A stretch of DNA of 64,000 bases from Propionigenium maris DSM 9537 (GTDB lineage Bacteria > Fusobacteriota > Fusobacteriia > Fusobacteriales > Fusobacteriaceae), in assembly GCF_027925155.1 (NCBI RefSeq), contig NZ_BSDY01000001.1, positions 300,508 through 364,507 on the forward strand, written 5' to 3'. Both the position numbers and the translations under genes were made by a program. Of this stretch, positions 25,186-33,077 are shown in pieces. How positions within the stretch are numbered: position 1 is the first letter of the stretch; each line of letters starts with the position of its first letter. The notes below the pieces were generated by a model, which worked only from the letters and a program-made list of their open reading frames with translations, made no database searches and was not told the origin of the DNA.

Positions 25186-26106
25186 CTATCTTGAAGGTCT
25201 GTAATCTATAGGTGAGCTTCCAAATAACTTCTCTTCCCGTCTGGCTTCCAGTTCTACAGCTAGCATCTCCTCAGCGATATGTGTCATATTTCTAAGGGTT
25301 TCCGGAGGACATACCTTTTCTACCTCTACTCCGTGTATCTTTTTAAGGTGGGTATAGTTCTTCCACAGCCACTGTTTAACCCTCTTGGCATCGGATGGTC
25401 TCCTGAGGAGTTCCAGTATCTCTATCCTTATCCTGTTGATCTCCTGGAGAGATGTGACCTTGGAAAAGGAAGCGATTCGATGTCCCAGCTCCCTTGAACT
25501 CTTCTCATCTATCTCCTGGCAGAGAAACTTGAGGGTATGCCATATCTCAAAGAGGTCGGACACTGTATCGATATCCCTTCTCTTGAGCCATGTAAAGGCA
25601 GTTAGCCTTCTTCTCCAGTCCCACCACTTAACTGGGCTCTGGAGATCTGCTGCAGGAATTAAAAATATCTCCTTCTTCAGTAGAAGGGCACCAAATACTC
25701 CAGGGGGCTTACCCAGACGCTGATTCTTCAGAGTAGTTCTGTATACCCCGCAGCTGGGGCTCCCCTCCATAAAGATATAGGCGTCCACATCTGCCCTCTC
25801 GAGAGTTTCCATACAGGCCTTTGCCCCTGCCCTCATCATAGAGCTGACGTTTCGCCCGTGACGGTTTTTAATCTGGGCACCCCCATCCCAGAAGTCTATA
25901 CCATTTCCTCCTACAAGCTTTATAGGTGGTCTTGGAACTCCCATACCGGACATCACCTCTGGACATACTGGTGTCCAGAGGAAATTAGCCCTCTCCCTCT
26001 TTAGATATCCCAGCATATCCCAACCCTTAGCATTATACCTCACCTTGGCTCCATACATACAAGCAGAGATTCCTATCTTCATTCTATCGGTTAAAGTGTG
26101 TTCCAT
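25186..26106 (-). CDS. ybgA: DUF523 plus DUF1722-like protein (YbgA family)
   Basis: 306 residues. Residues 10-165 match DUF523: IGISACMYGAKVRYNAKG, WTPVCPEVMSGMGVPRPPI, and EGSPSCGVYRTTL with conserved Cys that could bind a metal or cluster. The C-terminal half (FTWLKRRDIDTVSDLFEIWHTLKFL and after) fits DUF1722. E. coli ybgA has the same two domains and lies directly upstream of phr, and here too it follows the photolyase gene on the same strand, separated by one base. The function is not established; the repeated pairing hints at a role in photorepair or its cofactor. GGAGG precedes the ATG. Confidence 0.8.
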   Translation of the reverse strand: MEHTLTDRMKIGISACMYGAKVRYNAKGWDMLGYLKRERANFLWTPVCPEVMSGMGVPRPPIKLVGGNGIDFWDGGAQIKNRHGRNVSSMMRAGAKACMETLERADVDAYIFMEGSPSCGVYRTTLKNQRLGKPPGVFGALLLKKEIFLIPAADLQSPVKWWDWRRRLTAFTWLKRRDIDTVSDLFEIWHTLKFLCQEIDEKSSRELGHRIASFSKVTSLQEINRIRIEILELLRRPSDAKRVKQWLWKNYTHLKKIHGVEVEKVCPPETLRNMTHIAEEMLAVELEARREEKLFGSSPIDYRPSR

Positions 26107-26107
26107 A

Positions 26108-27499
26108 TTATCCTCCCTCCCTCAATACTTTTTCTACTCTATCTATATACTCCTCCATATGAAATTTCCTTTCTAGGCCCGAAGCCATCATGCACCTTAC
26201 CTTTCCATAGATAGCTCTCTCCTTCCAGGCTCTGTCATGCTTGCCAAAACACCAGGCCACTCCAGTATAGGAGTTGGGATCCCTTCCGTCTATAAAGTAC
26301 TTATTGTTCAGGTAGATGGCTCTTTCATAGGCAGCTTCAGGTGTTTCCGACCACTCCAGGATCTTTTTGCACCAGTACATCCTCATATACCCATGCATAT
26401 AACCTGTTCCCACCATCTCCCTCTGGGCAGTATTCCAGTAGAGGTCATGGGTGCTCCCCTCCTCCAACTCCTTCAGGGTGTAGAGGTATTCCCTCTCATC
26501 TGAAGTGTGGATCCTCATGGTATCGTATGCCCAGGAATAGGTGATTCTATCCCACTTATCGTAGTTTTCATTGTAGTAGATGAAGTTAAAGGCAAGCTCC
26601 CTCCTTATAATGAGTTCCTCTAGAAAGTCCTCTACATCACCGGCGTTTTGAGGATTTCTTTCCTTCAGTACCCTTGTGGCTATCTCCAGGGGGGAGATCT
26701 GTCCAAAGTGGAGGTAGGGAGATAGCTTAGAGACACTCTCCTTTCCTGGATTACTACCCAGGGAACTGTAGGTGTCCAAGCCCTCCTCTAAAAACTCCTC
26801 CAATCTCCTCTGAGCCGCTTTCTCTCCTCCTTCAAAGACCTTAGACCTGTCTACACTCCTGTCCAGCTTCAGCCTTCCACAGAGCTCTTCAGAATCTTCT
26901 TCAGGGAGAATTATAGACTTCCACCCATCTACAATCTTTCTTGCTACCTTTTTACCTACTCTGTACTCCTCCTGCTGAAAATCATAGAGGAAGTCATCTA
27001 AAACCCTTTTTATCTTAGGCCTTATAGTTCTTGCCCCATACTCCTCCTTATTGGAGGCCACCTCCACTGGTACCACAAGGTTGGACTCCACCTCTATCAT
27101 TGGACAATTTATCCTATCAGCGATCTCTCCTCTCCACATTTTATCCATCTTCATATATCCCTTATCACATATAAGAAGTAAGGCATTCCGGGAGATCTCC
27201 AAGATATTTTCAACTATATCTCCATAGAGGAGAAAAAACTCTATCCCCCTTCCCTTCAATTCCTTCCTGACATCTATGAGCCCCTCCATCATAAAGTAGT
27301 AGTGCCTGTAGTTAGCTTCAGGATAATCATCCATGAGATTAAAAAATACCACCAGGGGAACTCCCATTCTGTTTGCTTCCATTACTCCATACTCCAGGGA
27401 GTGGTTGTACCTGGTCCTCTGGTTTCCCTGCATCCAGTAGGCCACATACTTTCCTTCCTCTTTTTGGATATCATTTATCCTTTTAAACCTTTCCTCCAT
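26108..27499 (-). CDS. phrB: Class II CPD photolyase
   Basis: 463 residues from the ATG at 27499 (AGGGGGGAG upstream). YVAYWMQGNQRTRYNHSLEY and YPEANYRHYYFMMEGL are class II signatures; the FAD domain has PYLHFGQISPLE, RRELAFNFIYYN, THDLYWNTAQREMVGTGYM and IDGRDPNSYTGVAWCFGKHD. It repairs cyclobutane pyrimidine dimers using blue light and FADH-. A light-repair enzyme suggests surface, shallow-water or tidal exposure. It is translated first in a two-gene operon with the YbgA-like gene. Confidence 0.93.
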   Translation of the reverse strand: MEERFKRINDIQKEEGKYVAYWMQGNQRTRYNHSLEYGVMEANRMGVPLVVFFNLMDDYPEANYRHYYFMMEGLIDVRKELKGRGIEFFLLYGDIVENILEISRNALLLICDKGYMKMDKMWRGEIADRINCPMIEVESNLVVPVEVASNKEEYGARTIRPKIKRVLDDFLYDFQQEEYRVGKKVARKIVDGWKSIILPEEDSEELCGRLKLDRSVDRSKVFEGGEKAAQRRLEEFLEEGLDTYSSLGSNPGKESVSKLSPYLHFGQISPLEIATRVLKERNPQNAGDVEDFLEELIIRRELAFNFIYYNENYDKWDRITYSWAYDTMRIHTSDEREYLYTLKELEEGSTHDLYWNTAQREMVGTGYMHGYMRMYWCKKILEWSETPEAAYERAIYLNNKYFIDGRDPNSYTGVAWCFGKHDRAWKERAIYGKVRCMMASGLERKFHMEEYIDRVEKVLREGG

Positions 27500-27634
27500 A
27501 CTTTCTCCCCCCTTCATCTATATGTGATATACTCTGTCTCTGAATAAAACCTTTAACTAAAATTTAATAATACCCTTGCATTATACTTGTTTAGATGTTA
27601 TTATTGTATCGATTTCAAATTTGAGGAGGATGTT

Positions 27635-27811
27635 GTGGAGATTAAAGATCAGATCGTTGACCTGTTAAAAAAATCTGAACCCCTAAAGGGTGGAGAGATA
27701 GCTGAGAAGCTTGGAGTGGAAAAAAAGGATGTAGACAAAGCAATCAAAGCATTAAAGAAGGAGGAGACAGTGATCTCCCCGAAGAGATGCTTCTACTCTG
27801 TGGAAAAGTAA
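27635..27811 (+). CDS. Small winged-helix DNA-binding protein
   Basis: 58 residues from a GTG at 27635, chosen because GAGGAGG lies 6 bases upstream; the upstream frame (27587) has no ribosome site. IVDLLKKSEPLKGGEIAEKLGVEKKDVDKAIKALKKEE folds as a helix-turn-helix with a small wing (TVISPKRCFYSVEK). It resembles single-domain MarR/ArsR-like minis. Target unknown; it is monocistronic, divergent from the photolyase, and has its own terminator. Confidence 0.65.
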   Translation: MEIKDQIVDLLKKSEPLKGGEIAEKLGVEKKDVDKAIKALKKEETVISPKRCFYSVEK

Positions 27812-27812
27812 T

Positions 27813-27846
27813 AAAAAACCTGAACTCCAAAGTTCAGGTTTTTTAT
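27813..27846. terminator. Intrinsic terminator (likely bidirectional)
   Basis: AAAACCTGAACT, loop CCAA, AGTTCAGGTTTT with A- and T-runs on both sides, between convergent genes. Confidence 0.9.
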
Positions 27847-27883
27847 TTTATTCAATTTATCCTTCCCTTATATCCACTACCCG

Positions 27884-28354
27884 TTATTCAAAATACCCCC
27901 ACAACATACTAAATATTATAAGACCTCCCAATACCGTGATTCCCATTGTAAAATCAAACATATAGTTAGCGAGCAATCCTACTGTTGCTATAATTCCCCA
28001 TGTATAGTTTCTGTTAGATGTTTTTACCCCAAGTCTTAAAGCTTCAGAAAACTCTTGGTCCGTTAATGTACCCTTATCCATCTTACTCTTTAAATATTTC
28101 CTTCTGTCGTCTCTTCGCTTCATCTTTTCATACTTAAGGTTTTCCCCCAGTACATCGATTATCACTAACTCTACAACCTGGAAGTCATAGATCTTCCCCA
28201 GCTCCATCTTAGAAATTGCCTCTGTTAACTCTCTTCCCCAGCTGCACTCATTGTCATCTGGTACCCTGTACCTTACCTCCTCCCCTTGTGGATCTATAAA
28301 CAGTGCTTCTCCATCCTTATAATTAATAAACTTCATTTCTTTTTGTGTTCTCAT
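27884..28354 (-). CDS. Hypothetical protein with C-terminal membrane hairpin
   Basis: 156 residues, not recognised. The first 110 residues are soluble and charged, containing KSKMDKGTLTDQEFSEALRLG, which resembles short SHOCT-like helical segments (length 20-30, KxxGxITxxEF). Two hydrophobic helices follow (YTWGIIATVGLLANYMF and GITVLGGLIIFSMLWGY). The start is uncertain: AGGA lies 11 bases before the ATG at 28354. The neighbours are small unknown genes on the same strand. Confidence 0.5.
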   Translation of the reverse strand: MRTQKEMKFINYKDGEALFIDPQGEEVRYRVPDDNECSWGRELTEAISKMELGKIYDFQVVELVIIDVLGENLKYEKMKRRDDRRKYLKSKMDKGTLTDQEFSEALRLGVKTSNRNYTWGIIATVGLLANYMFDFTMGITVLGGLIIFSMLWGYFE

Positions 28355-28524
28355 AGGTCTTCATTCCTCTCTAACTTTAAACATAATCTAACTATTCCTT
28401 GATTCCCTTCCTCTGTGATATGTCTTTTCAGAATCATATACAGAACTTTCCCAATACAAATCCTCATAAAGGGTTTAGTATTTCATACAATTAAATTTTC
28501 GCTGCCAAACTTCCAAGCCCCTCT

Positions 28525-29025
28525 TTAGACCCTTAAAATTCCAGCCTGTATGAGCACACCCATTAATTCAGCCATGCTATATTCTCCGCTTCTGATCCTT
28601 ATTCCTGCCACTGGCTGGCTCTGCCTCATCCCCTTGTAAACCTTCATCTCATTACCATGCTTTCTGATACTTAAAACCTGTTCCTCCTTGCTTGCCCCCC
28701 TGTAGACCCTGATGACTCCCTTGTGTTCCCTTGCATTGTAAAGGAGGGGGTTCATGGTTTTTCCTGAAAAGATTCTTACCGATCCACGGCTCCCTCTTAT
28801 GTTTGCCTCAGGCCTCTTTTTACTGTCCCCTTTATACAGTCTTAAGACCTCCCCCTCCCTTCTGATTATTGCAAGTTGCCTGGTTGATACTGAATCTGAG
28901 TAGAGCCTGATCCCTTCATGGAATTTCCTTGAGTGTAGTATCTCCCTGTCCCCTACATAGACCGACATCCTGCTATAAGTAATAACATTCAGTGTGATCA
29001 TTAAAAACAGAATAACTTTCTTCAT
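28525..29025 (-). CDS. Exported protein of five 22-residue repeats
   Basis: 166 residues: a signal peptide (MKKVILFLMITLNVITYS) then five consecutive units of exactly 22 residues plus a partial sixth. Each unit has the pattern IR-x3-G-x-[VI]-R-[VLI]-Y-x-G-x9 (for example IRREGEVLRLYKGDSKKRPE). The alternating residues imply beta-strands stacked as a solenoid or small propeller. No family is recognised. It is the last gene of a four-gene minus-strand run of small unknown proteins and starts 8 bases after the previous stop. Confidence 0.6.
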   Translation of the reverse strand: MKKVILFLMITLNVITYSRMSVYVGDREILHSRKFHEGIRLYSDSVSTRQLAIIRREGEVLRLYKGDSKKRPEANIRGSRGSVRIFSGKTMNPLLYNAREHKGVIRVYRGASKEEQVLSIRKHGNEMKVYKGMRQSQPVAGIRIRSGEYSMAELMGVLIQAGILRV

Positions 29026-29033
29026 CTCACTCC

Positions 29034-29225
29034 TTAGTATTCAAAGTGTGGTAGGAGCTGCCCCTTATATCTGTAATACATCTCCTTAGTATTATTCTTC
29101 TGATATAGTCGTCTTTGAATAATCTCCCCCTCTCCAGTTTTAAACTTTAGCCATCCAATAGCTTGACTGTTGTTGTAGGAAGAGACTATTCTTGTCCTTC
29201 TCTCCTCTATAAGTTTGAAAATCAT
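29034..29225 (-). CDS. Small hypothetical protein
   Basis: 63 residues, not recognised. It is basic and polar (Arg, Asn, Tyr-rich), with no signal peptide and no Cys; it ends LLPHFEY. GAGGT lies 9 bases upstream of the ATG. It sits 17 bases after the lipoprotein gene and 8 bases before the 22-residue-repeat gene, so it is part of the same small operon. Confidence 0.45.
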   Translation of the reverse strand: MIFKLIEERRTRIVSSYNNSQAIGWLKFKTGEGEIIQRRLYQKNNTKEMYYRYKGQLLPHFEY

Positions 29226-29242
29226 CCTTCATCTACCTCGCT

Positions 29243-29800
29243 CTAATAATATTTTGTATCTAAAATCCCCCTATATGTTGATGCATAATTGTCTGTTATT
29301 GTTATTTCAACCCTTTCTGCCTCTCTAAAAAATTCATGGAATCTCTCATAGCTACCGGGGTTCCCTTCTCTTGAGATTACCGTCTTTCCAAATCTTCTAC
29401 TTCTGAACCCTATCTCATCTCCAGCCTCATTTACTGCGGTTATTCTATATCCCCCTGTATGCATCTTATTGATATTCCCCTTTCCTGGATATATCTGAAA
29501 TAAGAAACCATTGCTATCAACTAAAACCCTCATAGTAATCTTATGATCTTTTATAGCTCTTGAATCAGAATAAGATGCTCTGGATAATGTCTTTGATCTG
29601 TATAGATTTTCTGTTGTGTATCCACCAATAAACCACTGTCTCTGCTCCCTCTCGTATCTCTCATTCTCCTCTATAGATATCGCCTTTGATCCTCTGCTGA
29701 AGAACTTTCCTGATTTTAAATCATTGTTATTGCTCTCCTCGCTGCAGCTCAGCATGACTACCGTTAATATACCTAGTACAAATAATCTACTTACCTTCAT
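29243..29800 (-). CDS. Hypothetical lipoprotein
   Basis: 185 residues. Signal peptide ends VVMLSC, giving a lipidated Cys at about residue 19, then a polar Asn-rich linker. The mature domain looks beta-rich (ITMRVLVDSNGFLFQIYPG, HTGGYRITAVNEAGDEIGF, RVEITITDNYAST). No family recognised. It is the second gene of the orphan operon 30036-28525 and could be its outer-membrane component. Confidence 0.55.
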   Translation of the reverse strand: MKVSRLFVLGILTVVMLSCSEESNNNDLKSGKFFSRGSKAISIEENERYEREQRQWFIGGYTTENLYRSKTLSRASYSDSRAIKDHKITMRVLVDSNGFLFQIYPGKGNINKMHTGGYRITAVNEAGDEIGFRSRRFGKTVISREGNPGSYERFHEFFREAERVEITITDNYASTYRGILDTKYY

Positions 29801-29808
29801 ACTTTCCT

Positions 29809-30036
29809 TTATTCATGTTTCCTAAAACCATTTCTGGCTTTTTCCAACATGGATTCAAATGTCTTGGTACTGTGAAAGTCACAGAAACCGTGGGGCTGAA
29901 CCCAGTTGCTCTCCTCCTCCATTAGCTGGCAAATGTAGATACTTTGTCCCTCTGCTCTTCTCCCTGTGTCACAATTACTGCAAACTAACTTTGCCTTATT
30001 GTACCCCATATCTTCTCTCTTCATTTTTTTAGCCAT
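29809..30036 (-). CDS. Small Cys-containing hypothetical protein
   Basis: 75 residues from the ATG at 30036, which has AGGAGG 7 bases upstream; an upstream frame (30084) is not needed. AKLVCSNCDTGRRAEGQSIYICQ and HGFCDFHSTKTF give a C-x2-C ... C ... C-x2-H pattern, a likely zinc site. No family recognised. It opens the small operon that continues with the lipoprotein gene 8 bases downstream. Confidence 0.55.
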   Translation of the reverse strand: MAKKMKREDMGYNKAKLVCSNCDTGRRAEGQSIYICQLMEEESNWVQPHGFCDFHSTKTFESMLEKARNGFRKHE

Positions 30037-30295
30037 TGTTCTGCCTCCTCTTTCCACTAGTAATTGTTCAAGTGATTTTACCAACTTTTTGGAGACCTTC
30101 CATTGACATTATCAATAAAAAGAGAAAAATATTCTACAGTAACGGTATACTCGGTATTTATTTCGATTAGTTTTTTAAAATTTGGATATAGCCTCCCCTA
30201 TTTGAGCTTTTGGGTAGCTGTTTGATAGTACCAAATTTTGATCTTCCACACCTCTTCTTTGTATTTTAATCCCGGGATAGCATATTAAATTTGAA

Positions 30296-30391
30296 AGAAA
30301 AAGCAACGTGACGTTGCATCCTTTCGAACCCTATGTAATGGCTCTTTATAATGGAGTTAATCTATAATTCTATACTTTCCTTAACAATAAA
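30296..30391 (-). repeat. Dispersed terminator-associated element, copy C
   Basis: Read on the minus strand it runs from the terminator tail through TTGTTAAGGAAAGTATAGAA to a perfect palindrome GCAACGTGACGTTGC-like end (30303-30317 on the plus strand), then TTTTTCT. It is one of the two best-matched copies. Confidence 0.7.
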
Positions 30392-30418
30392 AAAAGCCTG
30401 AACTTTATAGTTCAGGCT
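30389..30418 (-). terminator. Intrinsic terminator of the DUF5348-like gene
   Basis: AGCCTGAACT, loop TTAT, AGTTCAGGCT; a T-run follows on the minus strand. Confidence 0.85.
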
Positions 30419-30427
30419 CACTTCTTA

Positions 30428-30838
30428 TTATGCTCTGTCTACTCTTATCCTTGCCTTCATTCCCTCGGTGAGGGGAAGGTTTTTACCCTCATAGTTACAG
30501 AAGTAGTAGTCTTTACTGTCATGTTCAACCCTTCCTCTGTACCACTTGCCCTCTATAGAAACCTCGATTATATTTCCACAGGTAAAGTAGAACTCAGGCA
30601 TAGTATCTAAGTTATACCTGCCCTGACTATTGAGGAGAAGAACTCCCTCCTTAACCTCCCGGGTAAGGTGCTCCAGTTCGTGGATAGCTTCCTCTATCTC
30701 CCCGGTGAGATACTCAACAATTGAATATGCTTTTTCATCCTCAAACTTATCTGTAGGGTCTACCTCCAATACCTCTCTATTCCTCTCGTTAACCTTCTTT
30801 AATTCATTTATAATCTCAAGATATCTTTCAGCTAACAT
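30428..30838 (-). CDS. DUF5348-like protein
   Basis: 136 residues from the ATG at 30838 (GGGGGGAG 4 bases upstream). The first 75 residues form a charged helical region (ERYLEIINELKKVNERNREVL). The C-terminal part, GRYNLDTMPEFYFTCGNIIE, then GKWYRGRVEH and YYFCNYEGKNLPLTEGMKARIR, matches the small beta domain DUF5348. The role is unknown in the family. It is monocistronic. Confidence 0.6.
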   Translation of the reverse strand: MLAERYLEIINELKKVNERNREVLEVDPTDKFEDEKAYSIVEYLTGEIEEAIHELEHLTREVKEGVLLLNSQGRYNLDTMPEFYFTCGNIIEVSIEGKWYRGRVEHDSKDYYFCNYEGKNLPLTEGMKARIRVDRA

Positions 30839-30925
30839 CTGGCTCCCCCCTTTTTTTATCAATTCCATATAAGTGTATTCTAAAAAAACCGATGAAACCT
30901 TTTTTTTGAGAAACATTTAAGGTGT

Positions 30926-30963
30926 CAAAAAAGGGAGACCCGCCTGCTTTTAAACAGGCGGGT
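30926..30963 (-). terminator. Terminator of the 16-kb glycan operon
   Basis: ACCCGCCTG (30938-30946) pairs with CAGGCGGGT (30955-30963); on the minus strand a TTTTTTG run follows after a few bases. It lies about 70 bases past the last operon gene. Confidence 0.8.
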
Positions 30964-31032
30964 AAAATCATGAAAAAGAAAATGTTTTATCTTACTTATG
31001 CATTTTTTAGTCGTAGAGAACTTCTAAAAAGT

Positions 31033-31923
31033 TTAATTTATCTTCTCTTTTTTTGCATTATTTTTTATGAGCTCCTGGATCCATACCAGGGTAAGAGCCA
31101 GATACATATAGATCATTCCCAGGGTGAGGACGGGGTGTTTTATATACTCAATGAGATTTTCCCCTCTGTAGAGCACTCCCCTGAAGAAATACCATCTTCT
31201 CACTGTCTTCATGAAGCCTCCATCCTCACTTTCTATGGTCCTGTCCATTACTGAAAAGTAGTACCTCTTCTTTTGGAGGATATTCTTAAGGGTAACCCTC
31301 TTCTCATTGTGAGCTACTCCAGTGAACTCAGCTCTCTCAATAATCCCTCCCTGTTCCAGATATCTTATTGTAGGCTGAGTCTCCTCAAAGGCTATCTGAT
31401 TAAAGTTTATCCCTCCAGATCTCTCATACTCCTCTGTTCTCCAGAATCTGGCAGCTTCAATAGATGTTTTTCCCAGAAACCTTCCAGCTCTATTTACAAC
31501 ATTCCTCTCAAATACCTTTACCTTGGAAAAGAAGTTATCGTGATCTGTAAAGGCCCTTTCCGGTATAACCAGGGAACCTATCTGAGGGTTGTTCATGAGG
31601 TAGGAGATGCACTTTTCACAGAGGTCTTCCTCTAATATCATATCCGAGTCTATAATATAGATGTAGTCGGGATTTAGCTCCCTGGCTCTTTTCAGAGCCT
31701 TCTTTCTGGCTATCCCCCTCTCCCCGTGAGGAAGGAATATAGGGTGAAAGTTAGTGTGTCCATTGGAGATCTTTTTAAGGATAGCAGGAGTAGAATCGGT
31801 AGATCCGTCATCAGCTACCACCACATGAATATTTGCTCCCCTCTGATTAAGGGAACTCATGACACAGCTCTCTATAATCTCCTCATTGTTGTATGCTGAC
31901 AGCAGTATAACTAAGGTCTTCAT
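31033..31923 (-). CDS. Family 2 glycosyltransferase
   Basis: 296 residues. GT-A fold motifs: VILLSAYNNEEIIESCVMSS, VVADDGSTDSTPAILKK (nucleotide binding) and YIYIIDSDMILEEDL (metal-binding DSD). ERSGGINFNQIAFEETQ is the acceptor-side loop. A C-terminal hydrophobic segment (LTLGMIYMYLALTLVWIQ) would attach it to the inner membrane. It is the last gene of the glycan operon and its ATG overlaps the previous stop by 4 bases. Confidence 0.87.
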   Translation of the reverse strand: MKTLVILLSAYNNEEIIESCVMSSLNQRGANIHVVVADDGSTDSTPAILKKISNGHTNFHPIFLPHGERGIARKKALKRARELNPDYIYIIDSDMILEEDLCEKCISYLMNNPQIGSLVIPERAFTDHDNFFSKVKVFERNVVNRAGRFLGKTSIEAARFWRTEEYERSGGINFNQIAFEETQPTIRYLEQGGIIERAEFTGVAHNEKRVTLKNILQKKRYYFSVMDRTIESEDGGFMKTVRRWYFFRGVLYRGENLIEYIKHPVLTLGMIYMYLALTLVWIQELIKNNAKKEKIN

Positions 31924-33077
31924 CTCTCTACCTCCAGTCCCTCGATAAATCTATCGAAGTGGTCTTTTGTATTTCCCCAGTGAAAATTCAGTGAGAACTC
32001 ATAGGCCGCTTCCCTCATGAGGCTATACTTCTCCCTTTCCTCTATAACCTGCCTCATCTGGTAGATGAGCTCTCCCACACTATTCTCCCTGCACAGGTAG
32101 CCAGCTTCCCCGAGGTTGAGGGCATCTCTAATACCTGCAGAATCAAATCCGATACTCGGTGTTCCCACAGCAGCAGCTTCTGTTATAATAAGGCCCCATC
32201 CCTCCCTCAGTGAAGGAAAGAGAAGGCAGTGGGCTCTGCTCATGAGTTCTAGCTTCTTCTCCTCTGACACAAATCCCCAATAGGTGACATCTGGATTGTC
32301 CCCCTCCCTTGAAAGGGAGTACTTCTCCTCTATGGGCTTCAGTACCTCCTCTATATACACCTCCTTCTTCTTCCCTACGAGCCACAGCCTGGCCTCAGGA
32401 TAGAGGCCTTTTATCTGCCCAAAGGCCTCTAGAGCTTTATCTATTCCCTTGTAGTTGGAATACCTCCCCACATAGATGAAGGTAGGCTTCTCCTCCTTGG
32501 GAAGGAAGTTGTCCCTATTCCATGGGATGAAGTCGATTCCCTCTGGAAGGATAGTTACCCTCTCAGGCTTGAAGCCGATCCTCACCAGGTCCTCCTTGGT
32601 GGAGTTGGAAACTGTAATTGTGGGATCCCTCCTGGAAAACCTCAGGAAGGGTGTTTCAGTATATTTTCCTATCAGGTTTATGGGGAAGGCAGTGTTCATA
32701 TCCCAGATCTCCCTGGTAAGCTGATGGATGAAGAAGATCCTCTTTTTCTCTTTCACCCAAAACCTACTGAAGAATCGGTGGGTATTACACTGGTCAACTA
32801 CATAGTCTATACTCTCTCTGTTCTCTCTGTAGTAGTTTCTGGCCTCCAGTATAACTGAGAGCATGCCCCCTCTTCGGATATATCTTATTCCGTCTATGAT
32901 CTCCTCTCCTTCAGCTCCTTCAAAGAGGGGGGAAAAGTGGGTTATCTCATAGCGATCCCTGTCCAGCCTCTTTATCATCTCATGGGTAAATATCTCAGCT
33001 CCTCCCATCTTAGGAGCCTTTATATCTCTCCAGGAGAGAAAAAGAATCCTTTTCTTCTTAGCATATTCCTTCTTCAT
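31920..33077 (-). CDS. Family 4 (GT-B) glycosyltransferase
   Basis: 385 residues. The N-terminal lobe starts ILFLSWRDIKAPKMGGAEIF, a common GT4 opening; the C-terminal lobe has FIYVGRYSNYKGIDKALEAF and FPSLREGWGLIITEAAAVGTPSIGF, the EX7E nucleotide-sugar motif. GDP-mannose is a natural donor given manC at the head of the operon, but this is inference. The ATG at 33077 lies 20 bases inside the flippase gene with GAGGGGG upstream; a TTG at 33095 is the alternative. Confidence 0.87.
   Translation of the reverse strand: MKKEYAKKKRILFLSWRDIKAPKMGGAEIFTHEMIKRLDRDRYEITHFSPLFEGAEGEEIIDGIRYIRRGGMLSVILEARNYYRENRESIDYVVDQCNTHRFFSRFWVKEKKRIFFIHQLTREIWDMNTAFPINLIGKYTETPFLRFSRRDPTITVSNSTKEDLVRIGFKPERVTILPEGIDFIPWNRDNFLPKEEKPTFIYVGRYSNYKGIDKALEAFGQIKGLYPEARLWLVGKKKEVYIEEVLKPIEEKYSLSREGDNPDVTYWGFVSEEKKLELMSRAHCLLFPSLREGWGLIITEAAAVGTPSIGFDSAGIRDALNLGEAGYLCRENSVGELIYQMRQVIEEREKYSLMREAAYEFSLNFHWGNTKDHFDRFIEGLEVER

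Larger units (their letters stand above)
30037..30427. other. Non-coding stretch upstream of the small orphan operon
   Basis: It holds a leader of the orphan operon, an AT-rich segment without convincing frames, copy C of the dispersed element (30296-30391) and the terminator of the next gene. No confident promoter was found. Confidence 0.5.

Noticed and set aside
27813..30418. Near-identical terminator stems at 27813-27846 and 30389-30418
   Set aside because: Both use CCTGAACT/AGTTCAGG stems, but short terminator stems recur by chance and the flanks differ.
30922..31254. Plus-strand open frame overlapping the end of the glycan operon
   Set aside because: It runs antisense through the terminator and the C-terminus of the glycosyltransferase, with no ribosome site.
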